From the NCBI GenBank assembly GCA_964577665.1, contig CAZOBD010000009.1, positions 1 to 47,302 on the forward strand: 47,302 nt of DNA, read 5' to 3'. Under the pieces are notes generated by a model. It searched no databases, was not told where the DNA came from, and saw nothing but the letters and a program-made list of their open reading frames with translations. The position numbers and the translations under genes were made by a program. Positions 16,878 through 24,825 of the stretch are shown here, one piece after another; position 1 is the stretch's first letter; every line of letters starts with the position of its first letter. This stretch comes from CAYVTD01 sp964577665 (GTDB lineage Bacteria; Bacteroidota; Ignavibacteria; Kapaibacteriales; UBA2268).

Positions 16878-18293
16878 ATGAAAAAAACAATTCTGTTACT
16901 GACAATTTTGCTTCTGGCAGCATCTCTTTGGAGCTGCGGTACCGTAACCCGTACCGAAGAAGATGTTTACACCATATCCGAAAGGGACACTACATTTTTC
17001 AGTGAAGTTACCAATGCTCCCGGCACGCGGGACAACGGAGTGGTATTCCCATCATCGCGAAATTTCAAATCAGAGCGCTATCTTGTGCAGAGGGACAGTA
17101 TAGTAGAGCGCCGCTATCCCGATTTTATCAGGCTGGGAGCTTTTGAGAGCGCCGGGTTCTTCCTTGCCGGAGAAAAAGATTATTCTGCCGGTCTCGGGCT
17201 TTTCGGAGTTTTTCCCGATTTCGAGAATTTTCATATTAACTACAGGGGAAGCTCGGAAAACAGCATTGTCGGCGGTATGTACCGCTTCGGGATAGCGGAA
17301 TGGAGACTGCGCTGGTTCCGTGATGCCGCAAACTGGACTATCGGCACTTCCATGCTTGAAATAATTGCCCCGGATGCCCGAATAGAAAAATCACTAACGG
17401 CTGTTCTGCCGCTCTATATAAGAAAAAGATATTTCCTGAGAGATGAACTTCCTTATGTTTGTATAACCCCTGCATTTGGACTAAGCTATTATCCTTCGCA
17501 GTATGCAAACATCGGGGTTACTTTGGATGTCGGTTCCTACGGCGGATTGAATATAAGGGGATATCTCGGAGTGGCAGCGGGCTCGAGCGCACCGTCAACC
17601 GCGCCTCAGGTGCGATGGAGCAATTACGACAACGAAGAAGTGCATACATCGGTATTTCCTTATGCAGGCATAGGGGTTTCCGTACTTGATTTTCTTAACC
17701 GGGTTGAAGAAACCGAGACCGAATGGAAGTATCATCAGCACTCCGGCTGGAACATCGGTTTGATACAGATAGGCGGTATAACAACCGGAGGAGAGCGTTC
17801 CGTCTTCAGCAGCGATTCAACAGAAGATGACTCAGGCAATCTTGTAAAGGGCGTTCTTTTGAAAATAGGAAATGCTTCTCTTGCTCTGCCTGTGCTTAAT
17901 AATCAGCTCTACGTGGGAACATCGCTCTGCAATCTTGTGTCTTTCGGCAAAAACGAGTGGGGCATGGGTATGCTGCCCCTGCGCGCCGGTTTTTTCCAGA
18001 CAATTATAGCAGACGAGCTTACAACCGAACCTTTCGTTGAGTACAATTACTACCCGTCGGCATTTTTTCATATTGGGAACAGGCTGAATCTACGAATAAG
18101 CGAAATGATAAATATCGGCATTGTTGTCGGATATGCCTCAGGAAAGACAGAGAATGAGTTCGGAACCGAAGTGTATGACAGGCTCGGCGTGCCCGGCGAA
18201 TTTTCCGGGGGATATGCGGGACTCAGCATCGGCTTAGCCGACAGGATATTTTTCCCCGAAGAACTCAGGTTCAACAAAAAGGAAAAGCCATGA
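16878..18293 (+). CDS. Probable outer-membrane lipoprotein, beta-rich, unknown function
   Basis: A 471-residue protein beginning with a lipoprotein signal, MKKTILLLTILLLAASLWSC, where the Cys is the likely lipidated residue. The rest is rich in alternating aromatic and Gly strands (LGLFGVFPDFENFHINYRG, YPSQYANIGVTLDVGSYGG), suggesting beta structure, but no family is recognised. I chose the ATG at 16878 rather than an in-frame TTG at 16854, because the signal peptide starts there and the upstream codons add nothing. It overlaps the next lipoprotein gene by 4 bases (18290-18293), so the two are translationally coupled and may act together at the outer membrane. Confidence 0.75.
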   Translation: MKKTILLLTILLLAASLWSCGTVTRTEEDVYTISERDTTFFSEVTNAPGTRDNGVVFPSSRNFKSERYLVQRDSIVERRYPDFIRLGAFESAGFFLAGEKDYSAGLGLFGVFPDFENFHINYRGSSENSIVGGMYRFGIAEWRLRWFRDAANWTIGTSMLEIIAPDARIEKSLTAVLPLYIRKRYFLRDELPYVCITPAFGLSYYPSQYANIGVTLDVGSYGGLNIRGYLGVAAGSSAPSTAPQVRWSNYDNEEVHTSVFPYAGIGVSVLDFLNRVEETETEWKYHQHSGWNIGLIQIGGITTGGERSVFSSDSTEDDSGNLVKGVLLKIGNASLALPVLNNQLYVGTSLCNLVSFGKNEWGMGMLPLRAGFFQTIIADELTTEPFVEYNYYPSAFFHIGNRLNLRISEMINIGIVVGYASGKTENEFGTEVYDRLGVPGEFSGGYAGLSIGLADRIFFPEELRFNKKEKP

Positions 18294-18934
18294 AAAAAAT
18301 AGTTTTATTATTTTCAGCCCTCGTTTTATTTCAGGGATGCACGGTAATAGCCGAAATGTTCGTTCCTGATTATTTTCTTTTAAATGATCAGGGAAAGCAT
18401 CCATTGAACGTACAGATAATCGGAAAGCTCAATGCGGTAGATCCCGCTGCTGGCAACGCTTTCATAATATATGAAAAAGGGGCTGCCGCACTGCGCTCGC
18501 CGGGGCTTACTCAATTCGTGGCAGATTTTACGGTCAGTCTGCACCGCGGCGAAGGTTTTCGCTTCATTTTCAGAACGAATGTGAAAGACTTAGGACAACA
18601 TCCCGCTATTGTTTTTGATTACACTTCAGAGGGCAGTTTTGTAAGAGAAAACCGAGTGCCCGTAGCGGCTGACGAAAACATTAAAGCCGGTATCAGAAAG
18701 CCTGTCCGCATACAGCTTACAAACGACGGCAAAGAGGTAAAAATAAGCGTGGACTGCCAGACAATATATTATTCGCATACTCAGCTGAAAGCTACCGAAT
18801 ACGTTGTAATTGAATCCTTAAATGAATCGGCAGGAGTCATTTCGGGCATAGAATTTGCAGAAATCCTTGATGCAAATTTGGAATATTACATAAAGGACAG
18901 ACACGATTTTCTTATGCAGTACCGCAAGTACTAA
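18290..18934 (+). CDS. Small lipoprotein, unknown function
   Basis: A 214-residue protein with lipoprotein signal MKKIVLLFSALVLFQGC (lipobox FQGC). The mature part is predicted beta-rich. The segment FTVSLHRGEGFRFIFRT followed by VFDYTSEGSFVRENRV resembles a concanavalin-like or laminin G-like beta sandwich, but this is an impression only. Its ATG overlaps the stop of the preceding lipoprotein gene (ATGA), so both are made from one message. No known family is recognised. Confidence 0.75.
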   Translation: MKKIVLLFSALVLFQGCTVIAEMFVPDYFLLNDQGKHPLNVQIIGKLNAVDPAAGNAFIIYEKGAAALRSPGLTQFVADFTVSLHRGEGFRFIFRTNVKDLGQHPAIVFDYTSEGSFVRENRVPVAADENIKAGIRKPVRIQLTNDGKEVKISVDCQTIYYSHTQLKATEYVVIESLNESAGVISGIEFAEILDANLEYYIKDRHDFLMQYRKY

Positions 18935-18973
18935 GAAAAGAGATTCTAAATTAAAAAAATTTTATTTTTTGAC

Positions 18974-19000
18974 TAAAGTTTTAAAAAAAAATGTCGAAAA
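18974..19000 (+). promoter_or_regulatory. Sigma-28 (FliA) promoter of the flagellin gene
   Basis: TAAAGTTT (18974-18981), an 11-base spacer and GTCGAAAA (18993-19000) match the flagellar sigma-28 pattern TAAAGTTT-N11-GCCGATAA: 8/8 in the -35 box and 6/8 in the -10 box at exact spacing. Transcription would start near 19006, leaving a leader of about 68 bases with a strong GGAGG site before the flagellin ATG at 19074. Confidence 0.8.
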
Positions 19001-19073
19001 CTGAGGTCAGAGGAAACAAAAAGTAAAGGCAGGACGCCCGTTATGGTAGTAATTTATTACATGGAGGTTTATT

Positions 19074-20045
19074 ATGCCAACAGCTTTAGTAACTGGCGCC
19101 CGCATTCGCACCAACATTCCGGCTCAAAATGCGTACAACGCATTACAAAAGAGCTCTCAAAACATAGCCCTCAGACAGCTTAGGCTGTCCACGGGTAAAA
19201 GGATCAACGCAGCATCCGACGACGTAGCAGGTTACATCACCTCGCGTTCGCTGCAGTCAAGAAACGGTTCTTTGAAATCGGCTATGAACTCGGTCGGAGA
19301 CGCAACAAACGTGTCAGCTATCGTTCAGGATTCATTAGACAACATCAACAGCCTTTTGACCCAGATAAAAGACAATGCCTCGACGGCATCTTCGGCAGCT
19401 CTTGCATCTGATGAAAAAGTAGCTCTTGCAAAAGCTTCTTACAGACTTGCCCAGCAGATACAGACGGTGGTCGATTCCACTACTTTTGCAGGCAGGCAGC
19501 TAATAGACGGCTCTTTCTCAGGCGAATGGGTTGTCGGTTATAAATCTGTAATTAACAGCGCTGATTCACTTTTGAAAATCGGCATCGATCTTACGACAAC
19601 TGCCTCGCAGAACGGCGGAGAAATAGACGCAATCGTCAATCAGAATTATGACATCAATGCTCTGAACACAAGCAATTTCGCCGGAGTTACCGGACTTGAT
19701 CTTACAAATCTGAATAATGAAGAAGCAACACTTTTGGACAGAGAAAACGGAATGTTCGGCTCTGCAAATATCCATACAACGCTTGGAAGCCTTTCAGTGG
19801 CTTTGTCAAACATTAACGAAGTTGCTTCATACGTCGGCGGTGTTCAGGTAAGACTTAGTTCGCAGAACGAACTTCTGCAGTCTCAGATAACAAACTACAA
19901 CGCGGCAATTTCACGCATCGAAGATGCAGACGTTGCCCAGGAACAGCTTGATCTTATCAAATCTCAGTTCCTGCAGCAGGCATCGCTGATTTCATTGGCT
20001 CAAGCCAACCAGCAGCCGCAATCGTTCCTTCAGCTTTTCAGCTAA
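19074..20045 (+). CDS. fliC: Flagellin
   Basis: A 323-residue filament subunit. The N-terminal D0/D1 region shows NAYNALQKSSQNIALRQLRL, then STGKRINAASDDVAGY, and the C-terminal D0/D1 shows NAAISRIEDADVAQEQLDL and ends QANQQPQSFLQLFS. The central variable domain is short (~100 residues), so the filament probably has a small outer domain. GGAGG precedes the ATG by 7 bases. A sigma-28 promoter (18974-19000) drives it and a terminator (20104-20135) follows, so it can be made in excess of the downstream cap and chaperone genes. Flagella are unusual for Bacteroidota proper and point to an Ignavibacteria/Kapaibacteria-like host. Confidence 0.95.
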   Translation: MPTALVTGARIRTNIPAQNAYNALQKSSQNIALRQLRLSTGKRINAASDDVAGYITSRSLQSRNGSLKSAMNSVGDATNVSAIVQDSLDNINSLLTQIKDNASTASSAALASDEKVALAKASYRLAQQIQTVVDSTTFAGRQLIDGSFSGEWVVGYKSVINSADSLLKIGIDLTTTASQNGGEIDAIVNQNYDINALNTSNFAGVTGLDLTNLNNEEATLLDRENGMFGSANIHTTLGSLSVALSNINEVASYVGGVQVRLSSQNELLQSQITNYNAAISRIEDADVAQEQLDLIKSQFLQQASLISLAQANQQPQSFLQLFS

Positions 20046-20103
20046 TAGCTGAAAAATAATCGGCTGTAAGGCACGTTTTTTGATAGAAAGAGGTTACCCC
20101 GAG

Positions 20104-20135
20104 AAAAGGCGGAACGGATAAAACCGCCTTTTTTT
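20104..20135 (+). terminator. Rho-independent terminator after flagellin
   Basis: AAAAGGCGG (20104-20112) pairs perfectly with CCGCCTTTT (20124-20132) around an 11-base loop, and the T-run continues to 20135. It sits 59 bases after the flagellin stop and 35 bases before fliS. It either ends the flagellin message or partially reads through into fliS-fliD. Confidence 0.9.
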
Positions 20136-20170
20136 GGAGTTTTGAAACACATATACAGGATTATTTACGT

Positions 20171-20545
20171 ATGGCTACTACTGCTCAACAGCTTGCGGCA
20201 AGCAAAGCTTACGGAACAGGTAAAAAGGGCCAGGTACCTTCTTACCTCGAACAGGAAGTTCTCTCTTGGAGCAAAGAAAAGATTATACTGAAGATGTACG
20301 ATTTGTTCCTTGTCAGTGCGAAAAAGAAAGATGTGCCGAAAATGAGCAAAGTTCTCATCGAGCTGATGGGGGCTCTTAATTTCGAATATGAAGAAACATC
20401 CACAAGGCTTTACAGGCTCTATGAATACTGCCAGAGATGCGTATTCCAGAGAAAAATTGATGAAGCTGTGCATATTATTTCCGAGCTTCGAGGAGCTTGG
20501 TCGAAAGCATTCGACTTGGAAAAAAATAAGACTACTGAGAAATAA
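20171..20545 (+). CDS. fliS: Flagellar export chaperone FliS
   Basis: A 124-residue cytosolic protein that binds the flagellin C-terminus and prevents premature polymerisation before export. The family core is visible in EKIILKMYDLFLVSAKKKD (helix 2, a variant of the usual LYDG motif) and the C-terminal helix DEAVHIISELRGAWSKAF. The N-terminus carries a typical AYGTG segment. Length is standard. It lies between flagellin and fliD, the usual position, with 11 bases to the fliD ATG. Confidence 0.85.
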   Translation: MATTAQQLAASKAYGTGKKGQVPSYLEQEVLSWSKEKIILKMYDLFLVSAKKKDVPKMSKVLIELMGALNFEYEETSTRLYRLYEYCQRCVFQRKIDEAVHIISELRGAWSKAFDLEKNKTTEK

Positions 20546-20556
20546 GGAGTTGAAAT

Positions 20557-22020
20557 ATGAGTGATCAACTTGCATCTGCATTGCTTGGCAGCAGCGGCTC
20601 ATCAGCCGCCGACCAGTTGGTTTCTGCTTATAAACTCCAGCAGCGTTCACGGGTTGACATACTGCTCAACAAGAAAAACCAGCTTGAGAAAAAACAGCAG
20701 TTTTACAGCAAGCTCAACACACAGATAAACTCGCTGGTAAGTCAGATAGACAAATTCGCTGAATTCGATATCGACAATATCTTTGATTCAGGCAGGCAGT
20801 CAGAATTTGCAGAAAAATTCGTAACGAGGAAAGCCACATCTTCCGACAGCTCTTATGTTTCCGCTTCCGCTGACAGCGATGCACTTCTCAGCTCCAGTAC
20901 GATAAAGGTAAACAGGCTGGCAGGCAACGACGTGCTGATAAGCGATCAATTAAACCTTAACGATTCATTCGGCTTGTCAGGCAGTTTTACATTCCAGATG
21001 AAAGGTACCGATATAACAGTTGATCTGGACGGCTCCGAAACAAACGAGCAGGCAATGACAAAAATTGTGAATGCCGTTAATTCCAATGACGATGTCGGAG
21101 CGGTAGCCGCTCTGGTAAAAGATACTACTTCAACAGGCAGGATTTCTTTTTCCGCATCAGAAACTGGAGAAGAAAATGCTCTCACATTTTCTCAAAATAA
21201 TGATCTGCTCGCGCAGTTAGGTTTTGACAATTCATTGAACCAGGACGGAGACAGAAGCACGGTTACCGACACAAAAGCCGGATACAGAACGGATAATGCC
21301 GCGCAGCTTGACTCCGAAGCTATTGTAAACGGCATAACCGTTACAAGAAGTTCCAATATGCTTGAAGACGTGTTGCCCGGTGTCAGCATAAACCTATTAA
21401 AAGTGCAGGATGAAGACGCAGGTGAAATTACTTTGAAAACTGAGGTTGACCGGGAATCGGTGGAAAATCTCATAAAGCCATTTTTAAATGCGTACAATTC
21501 CATTTTGAGTTTCCTCGATGAGAACAAAACCGTAATGCGGAGCGACACTGCGTCAAGTTCACTGAAATACAATCTGCGGAGCATCTCAAGCCAGTCCATG
21601 GATGAAAATGCTTCTGCAGGCGATATTCAGTATCTTACTGATATCGGCATTGACATATCAAGCAGCGGAAAACTGAGCATAAGCGATACCGAGCGTCTTC
21701 AGGAGCTATTGGAAGACAACCCCGGTGATGTGGCAAAGCTCTTTACGGGAGAAGACGGGTTTGCCTCAAAAATTTATAACGTAATATCCCGGCTGACAGG
21801 CAGCGGCGGTTTGATACAATCTAGAAGAGAGTCGCTGACCGATCAGATTGAATACAACAAAGAACGCACTGAAGAAGTGCAGAGCAGAATAGATGCACAG
21901 GCAGAGATTCTAAGGAAAGAATATGAAAATATGCTCGAGGTGTACCTTGAGGCACAAAATCAGTTTAATTATTTAAGCGGATTCTCTACATCCGGAACAG
22001 GTACCGTGGATTATTACTAA
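20557..22020 (+). CDS. fliD: Flagellar filament cap protein FliD (HAP2)
   Basis: A 487-residue protein that caps the filament tip and helps flagellin fold into place after export. The N-terminal coiled coil is KLQQRSRVDILLNKKNQLEK, followed by variable beta domains. The C-terminal D0/D1 helices are in EYNKERTEEVQSRIDAQAEI and end MLEVYLEAQNQFNYLSGF. The order and length fit FliD. AAGGAG precedes the start. It follows fliS directly and is followed by flaG. Confidence 0.92.
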   Translation: MSDQLASALLGSSGSSAADQLVSAYKLQQRSRVDILLNKKNQLEKKQQFYSKLNTQINSLVSQIDKFAEFDIDNIFDSGRQSEFAEKFVTRKATSSDSSYVSASADSDALLSSSTIKVNRLAGNDVLISDQLNLNDSFGLSGSFTFQMKGTDITVDLDGSETNEQAMTKIVNAVNSNDDVGAVAALVKDTTSTGRISFSASETGEENALTFSQNNDLLAQLGFDNSLNQDGDRSTVTDTKAGYRTDNAAQLDSEAIVNGITVTRSSNMLEDVLPGVSINLLKVQDEDAGEITLKTEVDRESVENLIKPFLNAYNSILSFLDENKTVMRSDTASSSLKYNLRSISSQSMDENASAGDIQYLTDIGIDISSSGKLSISDTERLQELLEDNPGDVAKLFTGEDGFASKIYNVISRLTGSGGLIQSRRESLTDQIEYNKERTEEVQSRIDAQAEILRKEYENMLEVYLEAQNQFNYLSGFSTSGTGTVDYY

Positions 22021-22078
22021 ATTTTAATAGATTTAGTCTTAAAAATTATTTACTTTTGCAAAGAAACCTGAGGTAAAA

Positions 22079-22492
22079 ATGATATCAGGTGTTGAAAATA
22101 CAGCCTCTCTTGTCATAGCCGGCTTTGATGAAATCAGAGCTGAGATTGGCAGACAGAGCGAGGAAGAAATGAATGCGAAGCTGCAAAGTTCGCGTACATC
22201 TCAGGCTGTTGAAAAGGCTAAATCTAAGAAAGACGATAAAGTTAAAAAAGATGAAGCCGGCAAAGTGCCCGATTTCACTAATTTAGCTGACAAAATCCGC
22301 ACTTTCTTAGACGATGAAGATTTGGCAATTGAGTTTACACGGGATAAAGAAACAAATAAAATGATTATGAAAATAATCGACAGCGAGACAAATGAAATAA
22401 TAAGGCAGTATCCGCCCGACATAACTCTTAAAATTGCCAGAATAGTTGCTAAATCATTAGAGCAGGGCAGAGTAACAAATGCAACAATTTAG
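22079..22492 (+). CDS. flaG: FlaG-family protein
   Basis: A 137-residue flagellar protein. The C-terminal ~80 residues hold the FlaG signature FTRDKETNKMIMKIIDSETN, followed by EIIRQYPPDITLKIARIVAKS. The N-terminal half is charged and Lys-rich (EKAKSKKDDKVKKDEAGKV). FlaG affects filament length in other bacteria; the mechanism is not settled. GAGGT lies 6 bases before the ATG. A TACTTTTG motif at 22051-22058 resembles the Bacteroidota -7 box but has no good upstream partner. It overlaps the next gene by 14 bases. Confidence 0.9.
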   Translation: MISGVENTASLVIAGFDEIRAEIGRQSEEEMNAKLQSSRTSQAVEKAKSKKDDKVKKDEAGKVPDFTNLADKIRTFLDDEDLAIEFTRDKETNKMIMKIIDSETNEIIRQYPPDITLKIARIVAKSLEQGRVTNATI

Positions 22493-22844
22493 CGGAGAAG
22501 AAATCTTAGAAAGCCTTTCAGCATTGGAACAGGAAAACAAAAAAATAAGGATTCTTCTTGATAAAGAAAAATTAAGCCCTGAGGATATACTGGAACTTAA
22601 GCTTTGCTTCGACAGAAGAGGCAAAGCTATTGACGTTTTAAAAGAGATTGAAAAAAATAGTAAAAAAAACCAATTTTTTGAAAATTCTGAAAAAATGCAG
22701 GAAAAGCTAAAGTTTCTGCTCAAAGAAGACGATACAATTATTGAAGAACTGAAAGAACGTGTCGGAGAACTTGGCTCCAAGCTGAGGTCTTTGAATATAA
22801 ACAGAAAATCAGTACTAAAATATAAAAACGAGGCAAGACAATGA
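22479..22844 (+). CDS. Coiled-coil protein in the flagellar operon, FliT-like by position
   Basis: A 121-residue, highly charged helical protein with heptad-like runs (ILESLSALEQENKKIRILLD and KMQEKLKFLLKEDDTIIEEL). No family signature is certain. Its size, coiled-coil nature and place after fliD and flaG suggest a FliT-type chaperone for FliD or another export helper, but that is inference. It overlaps flaG by 14 bases and the next gene by 4 bases, so all three are translationally coupled. Confidence 0.7.
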   Translation: MQQFSGEEILESLSALEQENKKIRILLDKEKLSPEDILELKLCFDRRGKAIDVLKEIEKNSKKNQFFENSEKMQEKLKFLLKEDDTIIEELKERVGELGSKLRSLNINRKSVLKYKNEARQ

Positions 22845-23098
22845 ACATAGGTTCAGTAAATCAAAACAGCGGAAGGGTGGCAGGCAGTCATCAAAGCGTC
22901 AAACAAGCTCAGGCAGCCCCCGAAGCTTCTGATAAGCAAGCCGCCCGAAAAAAAGACAGGCTTGAGCTTTCGTCAGAAGCGAAAACCCTTCAGCCCATTG
23001 AGGCAAGACTCGAATCGGGCTTCTATGACAAACCCGAAGTGCTTCGCCAAGTTGCTCTTAAGCTTTCTCTGCAATTTCCAATTTCCGGAATGAAATAG
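22841..23098 (+). CDS. FlgM-like protein, candidate anti-sigma-28 factor
   Basis: An 85-residue protein with a disordered, Gln/Ala-rich first half and a conserved-looking second half: KDRLELSSEAKTLQ followed by IEARLESGFYDKPEVLRQVA. FlgM proteins have this plan: an unstructured N-terminus, a short LSxxA motif, and a C-terminal helix with a SGxY turn and VAxKL that binds FliA. A sigma-28 promoter in front of flagellin makes an anti-sigma factor here sensible. The match is by pattern only. ATGA overlap couples it to the preceding gene and a terminator follows at once. Confidence 0.6.
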   Translation: MNIGSVNQNSGRVAGSHQSVKQAQAAPEASDKQAARKKDRLELSSEAKTLQPIEARLESGFYDKPEVLRQVALKLSLQFPISGMK

Positions 23099-23107
23099 TC
23101 AGATTTT

Positions 23108-23137
23108 ATCCCGCACTCATGTTGCGGGATTTTTTTT
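23108..23137 (+). terminator. Rho-independent terminator ending the flagellar operon
   Basis: ATCCCGCA (23108-23115) pairs perfectly with TGCGGGAT (23123-23130) around a 7-base loop, and a run of T's continues to 23137. It begins 10 bases after the FlgM-like stop codon and separates the flagellar genes from ssb. Confidence 0.92.
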
Positions 23138-23195
23138 ATTTGATACTATCCCCCCTTTTTTCGCTAAGTTTAAAAATATATAATATTTTTTATCG

Positions 23196-23222
23196 TTTTC
23201 CCATTTTAAGGGAAAATTTTTT
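23196..23222 (+). promoter_or_regulatory. Hairpin with T-run in the ssb leader
   Basis: TTTTCCC (23196-23202) and GGGAAAA (23210-23216) form a 7-base stem with a 7-base loop, followed by six T's. It lies 66 bases before the ssb start. It could be a second terminator for upstream read-through or an attenuator in the ssb leader; the sequence alone does not decide. Confidence 0.45.
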
Positions 23223-23287
23223 ATGAAAAACTGGGACTAATGCCCTTTGGAAGCAAGTAATCGGTTAAATGATATAGCGGGAGGTAT

Positions 23288-23731
23288 ATGTCAAGAACAT
23301 TGAATAAAGTAATGCTTATCGGAAATGTAGGAAGAGACCCTGATTTGAAACACACTCCCAGCGGAATACCTGTAATAACTTTCAGAATTGCTACAACTGA
23401 AACATGGAAAAACCGTGAAGGCAAGATGCATGAGCATACCGATTGGCATACTGTCGTTGCATGGAGAGGCCTTGCAGAGATAATTAATAAACTTGTCAGA
23501 AAAGGTTCACGTATCTATATTGAAGGCAGGCTCCAGACCAGACAGTTTGACGACAAAGAAGGAAACCGCAGGTATGTCGTGGAAGTCCTTGCCGATAATA
23601 TGCTTCTGCTCGACTCTAAAAAGGAACGCTACGGTTCGGGCAATCATAATCACAATGATTCACCGCAAGACGATTATGATTATAACAATACAGGCGAACG
23701 CTCAGACGACAATATCTCTTTTCTCTCATAA
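23288..23731 (+). CDS. ssb: Single-stranded DNA-binding protein
   Basis: A 147-residue SSB that coats single-stranded DNA in replication, repair and recombination. The OB fold begins NKVMLIGNVGRDPDLKHTPS and continues TDWHTVVAWRGLAEI, with GSRIYIEGRLQTRQFDD. The C-terminal tail is acidic and polar (HNHNDSPQDDYDYNNTGERS) and ends DDNISFLS rather than the usual DDIPF tip that binds partner proteins. Acidic residues and a Phe are kept, so the tip may still work. GGGAGG precedes the ATG. Confidence 0.95.
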   Translation: MSRTLNKVMLIGNVGRDPDLKHTPSGIPVITFRIATTETWKNREGKMHEHTDWHTVVAWRGLAEIINKLVRKGSRIYIEGRLQTRQFDDKEGNRRYVVEVLADNMLLLDSKKERYGSGNHNHNDSPQDDYDYNNTGERSDDNISFLS

Positions 23732-23766
23732 CTAATGTTTAATCCTAATTCCTCGGCAGTGTAGAA

Positions 23767-24711
23767 ATGACTAAAAACCGTTCGGTAGAAATCAAAGTTG
23801 GTGTAGTATCAATATTGGCAGTTATTTTGTTTGTAATGGGTATGATTTTCGGAAAGGAATACACCGTAACAAGCACTTATCATGTAAAAATACGATTCCC
23901 AAACTCCGGAGGCATACAGCCTTCATCCCCCGTAGTGGTAAACGGTGTCCCGCGTGGAAGTGTAAGTTCAGTGGAAAACGACAAAGGCTCCGTGCTGATT
24001 ACGGCGAAAATGGACGAAATTGATGATTTAAATGCAGATGTCCGCGCCCGCATTACTATTCAGGAACTGACAGGCGGAAAGAAAATTGAGCTGTATCCGG
24101 GAAATTCATCAGAGCCTTTTTCAATTAAACATGAAATACCCGGCAATACTCCTCCCGATATAGCCGAATTGATTGTTATACTCGGTAATGTAAGCCAAGA
24201 TGCTGTTTCCCTCATTCGCAGGCTGGATACGATATCTGTTGCAGCCGTGGATGTAATAAACGACAGGCAGACTCTTGGCGAGATAAAAGAAATTATTTCA
24301 AACACAAGAGAGATGACTGAGAATTTAAATTCTTATCTGCGCGACAATAATCATAAACTCAGGGAAACAACCCATAATCTTTATAAAATATCCGCAGATA
24401 TTAAAGAAATAATTGACAAAAATGATCCCCGTCTTGACACCTTAATGGATAATCTCAACTATTCACTGATAAAAACACGCAGCCTTCTTGCAAGCGCTGA
24501 TACGGCAGTTTACAATGCCAATTCCATGATGCTTGATTTAAAGGATATATCTTCTGAAATAAAAACCGGCGAAGGACTTGCATCAAGACTTATTTACGAC
24601 AAAGAGTTTGCATTTAAGCTGGAAAGAACGCTCGACTCTTTAGCTTCTTTCATCGTTCAGGTAAAAAAATACGGCGTTAACATCAATGCGAGAATAGGCA
24701 CAAGACCCTGA
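23767..24711 (+). CDS. MlaD/MCE-domain lipid-transport protein
   Basis: A 314-residue protein with one N-terminal membrane segment (VGVVSILAVILFVMGMIFG) and an MCE domain at residues ~38-115 (YHVKIRFPNSGGIQPSSPVV, then NGVPRGSVSSVEND). The rest is a long helical region (residues ~130-300). MCE proteins form rings that bridge the envelope and carry phospholipids with an MlaFE-type ABC transporter. No permease or ATPase gene is next to it here, so its partners must be elsewhere. The start follows ssb by 35 bases. Confidence 0.85.
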   Translation: MTKNRSVEIKVGVVSILAVILFVMGMIFGKEYTVTSTYHVKIRFPNSGGIQPSSPVVVNGVPRGSVSSVENDKGSVLITAKMDEIDDLNADVRARITIQELTGGKKIELYPGNSSEPFSIKHEIPGNTPPDIAELIVILGNVSQDAVSLIRRLDTISVAAVDVINDRQTLGEIKEIISNTREMTENLNSYLRDNNHKLRETTHNLYKISADIKEIIDKNDPRLDTLMDNLNYSLIKTRSLLASADTAVYNANSMMLDLKDISSEIKTGEGLASRLIYDKEFAFKLERTLDSLASFIVQVKKYGVNINARIGTRP

Positions 24712-24743
24712 TACTGTTTTTATTATTAAAACGTTTTTTGTTC

Positions 24744-24774
24744 TTGTATTTGGCAAAATATATTTTTATTTTTG
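24744..24774 (+). promoter_or_regulatory. Candidate Bacteroidota-type promoter
   Basis: TTG (24744-24746), a 20-base spacer and TATTTTTG (24767-24774) match the TTG-N~20-TAnnTTTG pattern. The predicted start near 24781 leaves about 45 bases before the ATG at 24826. The spacing equals that of the candidate at 3714-3745. Confidence 0.4.
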
Positions 24775-24825
24775 TCTAATTATTTTTTTAATTGTAAATA
24801 CATTTAATATGAAAGGGTGTTGAAA

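Noticed and set aside
22051..22058. Promoter for flaG (TACTTTTG)
   Set aside because: No TTG or TTTG box is present about 20 bases upstream, and the gene follows fliD in one operon.
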